This document shows, piece by piece, positions 6,853 through 13,832 of a DNA stretch of 34,575 nt (position 1 is the stretch's first letter; every line of letters starts with the position of its first letter). The stretch is taken from positions 1 through 34,575 of the forward strand of contig JAIPBX010000022.1 in assembly GCA_021738485.1 (NCBI GenBank), in the 5' to 3' direction. The position numbers were made by a program, and so were the translations under genes. Under the pieces are notes generated by a model. That model saw only the letters and a list, made by a program, of their open reading frames with translations, had not been told where the DNA came from and made no database searches. Source of the stretch: Bacteroidales bacterium. GTDB lineage: Bacteria; Bacteroidota; Bacteroidia; Bacteroidales; JAIPAH01.

Positions 6853-8880
6853 ATGAGATTAAGAATTTTTACATTAATTACCTTGATGAGTTTTGTTTCT
6901 GTATTACAAGCTCAGAAGAGTGTACTAACGGCTGAAAAACTTTGGAAACTGGGACGTGTTAGTGATGTTAAAGTTTCTCCTGACGGCAGTAAGGTGCTGT
7001 ATGGCGTAACTCGCTACGATTTGAAAAAAAATTCCGGAGATCGTGATCTCTATGTTTTGGATGAGGCTGCTGAATCCCCCAGACAATTAACTGACTTCAA
7101 GGGAAGTGAATACAATGGAATCTGGCGGCCTGACGGAAAGAAGATTGGTTTTATTGCCACCAAAGACGGGACATCTCAAATATGGGAGATGAATCCGGAT
7201 GGGACGGAGAAAGAAAAGATCACAGACCTGGAAGGAGGTGTAACAGGTTTTTTGTATGCGCCAGCTATGGAGCGCATCCTTTTTACCAAAAATGTAAAAC
7301 TTGATAAAAGTCCCCGGGATATCCACCCGGATTTGCCGAAATCCGACGTACATATTGCCGATGATTTGATGTATCGCCATTGGGATGAGTGGCATGATTA
7401 CAAATACAGTCACATTTTTGTAGCCCCATACAATGATGGTGAAATTGGGGAGAGCACTGATATTATGAAAGGTGAGCGGTACGATGCCCCAACACAACCG
7501 TGGGGAGGTATGAAGGAGATTGACTGGAGCCCGGGTGGTGAGCAAATAGCCTACACCTGTAAAAAATTGACCGGCAAGGAATATTCCCTGAGTACGAACT
7601 CCGAGATTTACCTCTACGACCTGAACTCAAAAAAAACCAGCAATCTTACCAAAAATCGTTTTAAAGGATATGATAAAGAGCCTACTTTTTCTCCTGACGG
7701 CTCTAAACTGGTATGGTGGAGTATGGAAACGCCGGGGTTTGAGTCGGATAAGCAGCGGATAATGCTCTATGATTTCAATACGGATGAGTACCGTGACTTA
7801 AGCGAAGGCTTTGACCAGAGTAGCTCTCATTTTCACTGGAACAAAGAGGGCGATAAGCTCTATTTTGTTAGCGGAACGGAAGCCACTTACCAGATTTATC
7901 ACTACGACCTGAATGAAGAGGAGATTCATCAAATTACAGAGGGAAAACACAATTACCAGGAAATCCAGCTTGCAGGTGATTACCTGGTAGCCTCGCGTAT
8001 GACTATGGCTATGCCCACCGAAATTTATAAAGTGAATATGAATGGAAAAGCATCTCAGCTTACTTTTACCAATAAAAAGTTGCTCGATGAAATACAAATG
8101 GGACGTGTGAAAGGTCGATGGATAGAGACAACCGATGGCAAGCAAATGCTTACATGGATTATTTATCCCCCGAACTTTGACCCCAACAAAAAATATCCTG
8201 CTTTGCTTTATGCCCAGGGAGGGCCGCAAAGTGCCGTTAGTCAGTTTTTCTCCTATAGATGGAATTTTCAGATGATGGCGGCTCATGATTACATCGTGGT
8301 AGCTCCAAACCGCCGGGGACTTCCTACCTTCGGGCAGGATTGGAATGACCAGATTAGTGGTGATTATGGCGGAAAAAACATAAAAGACTATTATACCGCT
8401 ATTGATACCATGGCGAAAGAGGAATATGTGGATGAGGAAAACCTCGGGGCAGTGGGCGCTAGTTACGGGGGTTATTCAGTATTTTATATGGCCGGTGACC
8501 ACAATGGGCGCTTTGATACTTTTATATCACACTGCGGAATGTACAGTTTCGAAAGCTGGTATGGCAGCACGGAAGAATACTGGTTTCCCAACCACGATAT
8601 CGAAGGACCGTTCTGGCAGGATCCCAAACCGGAAAGCTATAAGTTTTCTCCCCATAAATCGGTACAGAAATGGGATACGCCGATTATGATGATTACAGGA
8701 GGCAAAGATTTTCGCATTCCCTACACGCAAAGCCTGGAAGCGTTTAATGCTGCTCAGCTCCTTGGTGTTCCCAGCCGTTTGCTTTATTTCCCGGAAGAAA
8801 GCCATTTTGTGCTGCAACCGCAAAATGCAGTACTTTGGCAGCGTGAGTTTTTTAAGTGGCTGGATAAGTGGCTGAAGTAA
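6853..8880 (+). CDS. Exported S9-family prolyl-oligopeptidase-like serine peptidase
   Basis: A 675-residue protein with an N-terminal signal peptide (MRLRIFTLITLMSFVSVLQAQ). The first part is a WD40/TolB-like beta-propeller with repeated VSPDGSKV, WRPDGKKIGF, WSPGGEQIAY and FSPDGSKL blades. The C-terminal alpha/beta hydrolase domain carries Ser537 in GASYGGYS, Asp619 in GGKDFRIPY and His651 in EESHF, the full catalytic triad. S9 peptidases of this type (acylaminoacyl- or dipeptidyl-peptidase-like) cut short peptides after particular residues, here probably in the periplasm or at the cell surface for peptide use. It is a single-gene unit, divergent from the channel operon and convergent with the dehalogenase cluster. 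Confidence 0.93.
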   Translation: MRLRIFTLITLMSFVSVLQAQKSVLTAEKLWKLGRVSDVKVSPDGSKVLYGVTRYDLKKNSGDRDLYVLDEAAESPRQLTDFKGSEYNGIWRPDGKKIGFIATKDGTSQIWEMNPDGTEKEKITDLEGGVTGFLYAPAMERILFTKNVKLDKSPRDIHPDLPKSDVHIADDLMYRHWDEWHDYKYSHIFVAPYNDGEIGESTDIMKGERYDAPTQPWGGMKEIDWSPGGEQIAYTCKKLTGKEYSLSTNSEIYLYDLNSKKTSNLTKNRFKGYDKEPTFSPDGSKLVWWSMETPGFESDKQRIMLYDFNTDEYRDLSEGFDQSSSHFHWNKEGDKLYFVSGTEATYQIYHYDLNEEEIHQITEGKHNYQEIQLAGDYLVASRMTMAMPTEIYKVNMNGKASQLTFTNKKLLDEIQMGRVKGRWIETTDGKQMLTWIIYPPNFDPNKKYPALLYAQGGPQSAVSQFFSYRWNFQMMAAHDYIVVAPNRRGLPTFGQDWNDQISGDYGGKNIKDYYTAIDTMAKEEYVDEENLGAVGASYGGYSVFYMAGDHNGRFDTFISHCGMYSFESWYGSTEEYWFPNHDIEGPFWQDPKPESYKFSPHKSVQKWDTPIMMITGGKDFRIPYTQSLEAFNAAQLLGVPSRLLYFPEESHFVLQPQNAVLWQREFFKWLDKWLK

Positions 8881-8944
8881 AAAGGAGCTGTTTAAGTAAG
8901 GCCACCATAGAAGATAATAATTGCCACTAATGCACGAATGAAAA

Positions 8945-8970
8945 AAGGCGAAGCGTCTTCGCTTCGCCTT
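8945..8970 (-). terminator. Rho-independent terminator-like hairpin (T-run on minus strand)
   Basis: AAGGCGAAGCG (8945-8955) and CGCTTCGCCTT (8960-8970) form a perfect 11-bp stem with the loop TCTT. On the minus strand it is followed by a run of six T (complement of A8941-8946), so it would stop transcripts from the dehalogenase side. It may also slow plus-strand readthrough from the peptidase gene. Confidence 0.6.
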
Positions 8971-9004
8971 ACGTTTAGGCCGTAGAATCAACGTTAGAGA
9001 GGTT

Positions 9005-9112
9005 GGTCAAAACGTCTTCGTTTTGACCTGGAATTATTGAAACCTCTGGCTTCCAAGGTGATGCCGTGAGGAATCTGATAGATATTTGGCTGAACGTACC
9101 GTACGTTTACGG
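9005..9112. repeat. Cluster of further inverted repeats in a convergent gap
   Basis: GGTCAAAACG/CGTTTTGACC (9005-9014 and 9019-9028) is a perfect 10-bp stem with the same TCTT loop as the hairpin at 8945. A bulged ACCT-TGG/CCA-AGGT stem follows at 9042-9059. Then come the near-palindrome AACGTAC-C-GTACGTT (9093-9107) and the overlapping CCGTA/TACGG (9099-9112). Together with the hairpin at 8945 they fill most of the 287-base gap 8881-9167, which contains no gene that I can support. Confidence 0.6.
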
Positions 9113-9167
9113 ATGGGAATTTCATTGTTTTCATTACATTATTTCAGGTAGTATCTAGGTTAATATT

Positions 9168-10079
9168 TCAAAAATCATTTTTCTCATCTCCTTCCAGGTA
9201 CCATTCCCGAAGGGCTTCCCCGATAGCCTGAGGCTGATCTTCCTGGATAAAGTGTAACCCTTCGCCGATGTATTTGGTTTGGAGGTTTCTAACGTGTTTT
9301 TGGCAATATTTTACCGTTTTTTTATTGATGATGATGCCGGGGTGGGCATAGATTAAAAGCTTTGGACAGTCCGATATACAAAAGCTTTCACAATATCTTC
9401 TTATGATACGGTACATTCTAGAGGGTTTATGATTTATGGGGACTTCTCTGGGCCAGATAAGCATTGGTTTGCGGTTACGGATTTTTCTGAAGGGTGCTTT
9501 ATAGGCTTGTTTTTCTTCCTTTGTCAATGTACGTAAAATGAGTCGCGGCATTATGAAATTTATGAAGGCATTCATGAAATATATCATCACCTCACCTACT
9601 AAAGGTGTTCTTAAAAACCGGAAACCCCACCTTTGCGTCCATTTCATAGATTTCCAACGCCATGATTTTACAAAAGCTTCCATAAAAGCCACCTTTTTAA
9701 TTTTGTCGGGATGGTTGTGCATATAGTAAAATCCCAGTGCTGAACCCCAATCATGCAACACCAGGGTGATATTTTTAAGTTCCAGGGCTTCGATAAAAGC
9801 CTCTATGTACCTATAGTGTTCTTCAAAACGGTAACTGCTATTTGGTTTGCCGGATTCGCCCATTCCTATTAAATCGGGGACTATACAACGGGCATACGGG
9901 GTGAGATAGGGAAAAATGTTTCGCCATAGAAATCCGCTGGTGGGATTGCCATGCAGAAACACTACGGGGTCACCTTCCCCTTCATCCAGGTAATGTATAA
10001 AGGAATCTTCCACATTGAGGTAGTGACTTTTCCAGTGTCGTTTTGAGGTACTGATTGATGTTTCTTCTTGGTCATTCAT
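9168..10079 (-). CDS. Haloalkane dehalogenase (alpha/beta hydrolase, HLD-II/DhaA-like)
   Basis: A 303-residue alpha/beta hydrolase with the full haloalkane dehalogenase pattern. HGNPTSGFLWRN supplies the halide-binding Asn45, HDWGSALGF the nucleophile Asp110 and halide-binding Trp111, FMEAF the catalytic acid Glu134, and GLHFIQEDQP the base His276. This Asn/Trp plus Glu-after-strand-6 arrangement is that of the DhaA-type subfamily. Such enzymes hydrolyse carbon-halogen bonds to alcohols and halide. The cap region (about 137-215) is basic and differs from the characterised enzymes, so natural substrates may differ and may not be halogenated at all. No signal peptide, so cytoplasmic. It lies downstream of the broken methyltransferase with a 32-base gap. 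Confidence 0.85.
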   Translation of the reverse strand: MNDQEETSISTSKRHWKSHYLNVEDSFIHYLDEGEGDPVVFLHGNPTSGFLWRNIFPYLTPYARCIVPDLIGMGESGKPNSSYRFEEHYRYIEAFIEALELKNITLVLHDWGSALGFYYMHNHPDKIKKVAFMEAFVKSWRWKSMKWTQRWGFRFLRTPLVGEVMIYFMNAFINFIMPRLILRTLTKEEKQAYKAPFRKIRNRKPMLIWPREVPINHKPSRMYRIIRRYCESFCISDCPKLLIYAHPGIIINKKTVKYCQKHVRNLQTKYIGEGLHFIQEDQPQAIGEALREWYLEGDEKNDF

Positions 10080-10111
10080 GCGTCTAAATTTTTTATCAGG
10101 ATTTTTAAGCC

Positions 10112-10519
10112 TTATAATTGATATACTCTCAACTGAGAAGCACCAAAATGAAAATTGTGTTGTTGAAGTAACTTTTCAGCAATCTCTTTTGGTTTCTCAT
10201 GCAAGGCAAAGCTTATGATACCCATATCATAACTACTGTCAGGAATGCTCATGGCAGTAGTATCTCCCTGGGTGCAATTTACAGGGTTGGCTCCCTTTTG
10301 CGACTGATTAATCATGGAATCAGACAGGTCGATACCTTCGATTCTCTCGAAGCCTTTATTTTTCAGATATCTTAATTGATTCCCCGTACCACAGCATATA
10401 TCAATTATGCTTTTGGGCTGCAGTTGAGAGGCTAAATGTGTGATTTTTACCCTTACCGGATGAAGAAAAGGATAAAGCAGGATATCGTAAACGCCGGCAA
10501 ATTGTTGGTATTCGTCCAT
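10112..10519 (-). pseudogene. Class I SAM-dependent methyltransferase, C-terminally truncated
   Basis: The N-terminal half is a standard methyltransferase: motif I IIDICCGTGNQLRYL, motif II EGIDLSDSMI, then QGDTTAMSIPDSSYDMGIISFALHE. After KPKEIAEKLLQ the expected helix, the ILKPGG loop and the last strands are absent; the reading frame instead gives the unrelated tail QHNFHFGASQLRVYQL and stops. Only 135 residues remain from the likely ATG at 10519 (Met13 of a longer frame from 10555), against roughly 200 in the family. The next gene begins 32 bases further on, so the missing end is not present as a simple frameshift; a deletion or rearrangement is more likely. Probably non-functional. Confidence 0.7.
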
Positions 10520-10587
10520 TGATTTTGCTTCTTTTCTCAAATATAATGTTTTCATGGCAAATCATATCACACCCGTAATTTGTTCAA

Positions 10588-10935
10588 TCAATTATACGGC
10601 TGGGCATAACCTTTTCTCAGGAGTTCGTCATTCAAACTTTCGGATGAGTCGCTGAAGAAAATGGTCCCGATAAAGCGGCCATAAACCCCTGCATCTTTTT
10701 CGGTATTAATGCGGCATAGGTTTTGGTTGGTTTCAAATCGTTTAATAACAAAATTTTTGGCTTCCATACCTTTTCTATATTCCTCAGTGTCCTTCTTCTG
10801 GCGCCAGATTTCCGGAGTGTCAATTCCTTTAAGGCGGATGCGCTGTTGCGTGGTCATTCGGAAGCCGATATCTATGACTAGATCCAGGGTGTCGCCATCA
10901 ACAACACGTTTTAACTTTGCCTTGTATTCATACAT
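10588..10935 (-). CDS. Thermonuclease-like (SNase domain) protein
   Basis: A compact 115-residue single SNase (staphylococcal nuclease-like) domain. VVDGDTLDLVIDIGF holds the metal-binding Asp, RIRLKGIDTPE supplies the catalytic Arg and following Asp, and GVYGRFIGTIF the second catalytic Arg. It ends soon after LLRKGYAQPYN, the normal end of this domain. Characterised members cut DNA and RNA with calcium. No signal peptide is visible, so it is cytoplasmic unless exported by another route; many Bacteroidota carry such short forms with unknown roles. A TAATTTTG -7 site on the minus strand at 10961-10968 lies just upstream. Confidence 0.87.
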   Translation of the reverse strand: MYEYKAKLKRVVDGDTLDLVIDIGFRMTTQQRIRLKGIDTPEIWRQKKDTEEYRKGMEAKNFVIKRFETNQNLCRINTEKDAGVYGRFIGTIFFSDSSESLNDELLRKGYAQPYN

Positions 10936-10960
10936 TTTTGTTTGTTTATATACTACATCT

Positions 10961-10968
10961 CAAAATTA
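10961..10968 (-). promoter_or_regulatory. -7 promoter element for the nuclease gene
   Basis: Plus-strand CAAAATTA reads TAATTTTG on the minus strand, matching TAnnTTTG. The predicted start of transcription is about 20 bases before the ATG at 10935. The same octamer precedes the DUF4831 and glutamine synthetase genes. No good -33 box is seen. Confidence 0.5.
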
Positions 10969-11063
10969 CTAAAAATATTTATGAAGATTAAATATTATCC
11001 AAAGAATCTTTTGTAAATTCCAGCATTTCAAATATTCCCTGAAAGCTTTTTAGGATAGAAATA

Positions 11064-11096
11064 AAAAACCCTATCACTGCCATAGCGATAGGGTTT
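11064..11096 (-). terminator. Rho-independent terminator of the universal stress protein gene
   Basis: AAACCCTATC (11066-11075) and GATAGGGTTT (11087-11096) form a 10-bp stem with an 11-base loop, and on the minus strand the stem runs into six T residues. It sits 25 bases beyond the stop of the universal stress protein gene. The plus-strand side is also T-rich, so it may act in both directions. Confidence 0.8.
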
Positions 11097-11120
11097 ATAT
11101 TTTATAATCAGGACTGCTGC

Positions 11121-11963
11121 CTACATTCCCAATATTTCGTAATTAAGTTTTCTAGGGTTGATACACATAACAGGAATCTGCGAGGCATTGAAGATAATAT
11201 CTTCATCATAGCTTCCCAGCAGGAAGCGCTTGAAAGTACTGTCGGGGTTGGTCATAATCATTATCATATCGGCGTTTTGGGCGGTGGCATAATCTATTAC
11301 CTGCCGGGTAAAATTCTCACCCTTTTCGGCTGTTTCAAGGGTATGCTGTACGCTGTTTTTCTCCAGGTAAGAAGCTATGCGCTGCGCGGCATCCTGCACA
11401 GCTTTGGAGGCTCCTCCGATTTGATAGATATGTATCGTGGCATCGAATTCTTTGGCCATAAAGACAGCCCATTTGGTTTTTTCCCACGGTCCGGCTTCAT
11501 TGGTAATGGGTAAGACTATCTCTTTAAATCCTTTTTCAAACGCTCGTTTCTGGACGACGATAACAGGACTGGGCGAGCCGGTAATGACTTTCAGAGCAAA
11601 GCTACCCTTGAGCTTTTGCATGCCCTCCTTGCCATGTGTTCCAAGAAATACCAGGTTGGCACCTTCATTTTTGGCTACTTCGCCTATGGTCGTAAAGATG
11701 TCTCCGGGAAGGGATTTGGTTTCCACTTCCAGGTTTTCTTTGGCCTTTATTTCATCGGCTTTTTCCTGAAGTTTGGTCTGTATGTGAGCTTCCCCTTTGT
11801 CTTCCCTTTTAAGGTATTCTCTTGTGTTTTTATCAATGACATGAAGAAGCATTATTTTATAATTGAGAAATTTAGCCGCTTGCGCAGCATGATGTATGGC
11901 ATTATCACAAACCTCGGAAAAATCCGTCGGAACCAGCACTAAATTTTTCATGTTTTCATTCAT
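11121..11963 (-). CDS. Universal stress protein, tandem UspA domains
   Basis: A 280-residue cytoplasmic protein made of two UspA folds. The first (about residues 5-147) starts NLVLVPTDFSEVCDNA and has the nucleotide-binding loop LGTHGKEGMQKLKGSFA followed by SPSPVIVV. The second (about 150-278) starts KEIVLPITNEAG; its final loop is altered (TNPDSTFKRFLLGSYDEDIIFNASQIPVMCI), so ATP binding there is less certain. Tandem Usp proteins of this form are common in Bacteroidota and are linked to starvation and other stresses, without a fixed enzymatic role. Translation could also begin at Met5 (11951). It stands alone with its own terminator. Confidence 0.9.
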   Translation of the reverse strand: MNENMKNLVLVPTDFSEVCDNAIHHAAQAAKFLNYKIMLLHVIDKNTREYLKREDKGEAHIQTKLQEKADEIKAKENLEVETKSLPGDIFTTIGEVAKNEGANLVFLGTHGKEGMQKLKGSFALKVITGSPSPVIVVQKRAFEKGFKEIVLPITNEAGPWEKTKWAVFMAKEFDATIHIYQIGGASKAVQDAAQRIASYLEKNSVQHTLETAEKGENFTRQVIDYATAQNADMIMIMTNPDSTFKRFLLGSYDEDIIFNASQIPVMCINPRKLNYEILGM

Positions 11964-12047
11964 AGGTCTTAAAAATTAGATTAGACTTTTTGCGGCGGAA
12001 AGATAAGAAAAATATGCCAGATCAGGGTAAATAAAATATTAACAAGA

Positions 12048-13697
12048 TTATGTATTTTGATTTTCTAATGAAAGGAGTTTATGCGCATACCCCCATTTTA
12101 TAAGGGATTCTTCAATTTTCTTGAACGATATGGGTTTGGTGATAAAATCTACCATACCTGCATTGGTTGCCTTATCGATTGTAGACTGTAATGTATTGGC
12201 CGAAATGGCAATAATTTTGTTCTTATCTTTATCTTCTGCTTTCTCCATTTTTTTCATCACTTCTTTAGCTACCTGAAAACCACTTTTTTTAGGGATCTGA
12301 ATATCCAGCAGGATGATATCATATGTTTTTTCCTTAACTGATGCTATTGCTTTATGACCGTCTATAGCCGTATCCGCTTTGTAGCCCAGCTTTTTTAGCA
12401 ACATGAGAAGCAATTCCAGGTTGGAGGCATCATCTTCCACCACCAGAATATCCAGGGGTAGTTTGGTAGCAAGTTTTGTATCCAGTTTATGAGGCTCCTT
12501 CCTTATTTTTTCCTCAGTGATGTTTTTCAATATTTTTTCAAACAGATGGGTCTTGTTTTCTATGGACTGCACATTATCGATGAACATATCGGAAGAAAAG
12601 AGAAATGATTTTTTGGTTTGTAATAACAACAGGGGGAATTCCGATTTGCCCGGCAAAGATTTTATTTTCCGGGCCAGGCTTTTCGCCGTTAAGTCGGGAA
12701 GGTGATCACTTATAATACCAAAATTTAAATTGGTCTCACGGATGGTTTTTTCGATAGCATCCTTCTCGGATTCAGCGATAAAACACTTTATACCCCAATG
12801 CTGAAGGGTTTGACTAAGTTCTTGTTGATAGCTTATGTTTTCCGACACAATAAGGGCCTGCATGCCTAAAAATTCAGGGATACTACTGGAAAACCCGGAA
12901 TTCTCGGCAGTAGGAACAACATCTATGGGAACCATAATATGGAAATGAGTATGGTTTTCCCCTTTCTGGATGGTGAAAGTTCCTTTCATGATATTGACGA
13001 TTTTCTTTACAAAGAGCAGCTTGAAAAAGCTGTTGTTTGTGTCTATGGCTTTTTCCCAGTTTTTGTTTTCTTCTGAGGTAAGGTATTGTATATGTTGGTT
13101 TTCGAGCGTGGAGGGATTATGAGTGATAATAAATTTTATGGCATCATCAGAGCGATCGAGGACGTCTTCATTAACCTGTATGGTGATTTTTTTTTTGTCC
13201 TCTGTGTTTTGAGGATCCCCCATGCTGAGGAACAATATCTGTTCGAGTCGGGCTTTATTTCCTTTATAAAACTTATTGATTCCACTTTGGTAGTGAGTGG
13301 AAATTTCTACGTTTTTTGTTGAGATTGAGTTTTCATAAAAATTTTCAATAGCATTTTGTACCACTTGTTCCAGGTCGAATTGTTCCGCCTCTTGATCCCC
13401 GGGTTTTTCCAACTGAATAAAATCAAGGATTTCATTGTAAATATTTACAAGCGATAATCCGTTTGATTGGATACGATCGATTAATTGCTGCTCTTCTGCA
13501 TTTAAATTCATTTCTTTTAAGAAATTCGACAGACCGATGATGCTATTCATCGGAGTCAGAATTTTATGCGTCAGCAAGGCAAGAAAATCATGAAATGATA
13601 TATTTTGCCCTTGAATGTTTTTTTGCTCTTCTTTCAGTTCCCTTATCTCTTCTTCGAGCTTAGCTATTTTTTCGCTATATTGCGTACTATCAGTCAT
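12048..13697 (-). CDS. Hybrid sensor/receiver protein with degenerate ATPase domain
   Basis: A 549-residue soluble protein. An N-terminal coiled coil (about 8-30) leads to a histidine kinase dimerisation helix with the phosphoacceptor His44 (THKILTPMNSIIGLSNF). The expected ATPase domain (about 145-262) is badly degraded: the N box reads ILFLSMGDPQNTED instead of a normal LGNAxKFT, and no DxGxG or GxGT motif is present. Residues 278-395 look like a pseudo-receiver (ALIVSENISYQ; acidic pair lost). The last domain (415-540) is an intact receiver: Glu421/Asp422/Asp423, phosphoacceptor Asp465 (ILLDIQIPKKSG), Ser499 and Lys521. It probably cannot phosphorylate itself and may rely on another kinase or on HPt proteins such as the pair at 21287-21984. 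Confidence 0.85.
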   Translation of the reverse strand: MTDSTQYSEKIAKLEEEIRELKEEQKNIQGQNISFHDFLALLTHKILTPMNSIIGLSNFLKEMNLNAEEQQLIDRIQSNGLSLVNIYNEILDFIQLEKPGDQEAEQFDLEQVVQNAIENFYENSISTKNVEISTHYQSGINKFYKGNKARLEQILFLSMGDPQNTEDKKKITIQVNEDVLDRSDDAIKFIITHNPSTLENQHIQYLTSEENKNWEKAIDTNNSFFKLLFVKKIVNIMKGTFTIQKGENHTHFHIMVPIDVVPTAENSGFSSSIPEFLGMQALIVSENISYQQELSQTLQHWGIKCFIAESEKDAIEKTIRETNLNFGIISDHLPDLTAKSLARKIKSLPGKSEFPLLLLQTKKSFLFSSDMFIDNVQSIENKTHLFEKILKNITEEKIRKEPHKLDTKLATKLPLDILVVEDDASNLELLLMLLKKLGYKADTAIDGHKAIASVKEKTYDIILLDIQIPKKSGFQVAKEVMKKMEKAEDKDKNKIIAISANTLQSTIDKATNAGMVDFITKPISFKKIEESLIKWGYAHKLLSLENQNT

Positions 13698-13832
13698 TTT
13701 TTTTATAATCTTAAATCACAAAATAAACTTTACAATTTATTTTATATTCATGAAAAAGAGATCAAATTTAATATTTTCATCAGAAAACTGTTTTTCACTT
13801 TATAATATTAATCCAGTGTTCGAAGATAAGGA

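Noticed and set aside
8527-8991. 154-codon minus-strand frame overlapping the S9 peptidase end and the hairpin
   Set aside because: Antisense to a clear gene and runs through the terminator hairpin; no family resemblance.
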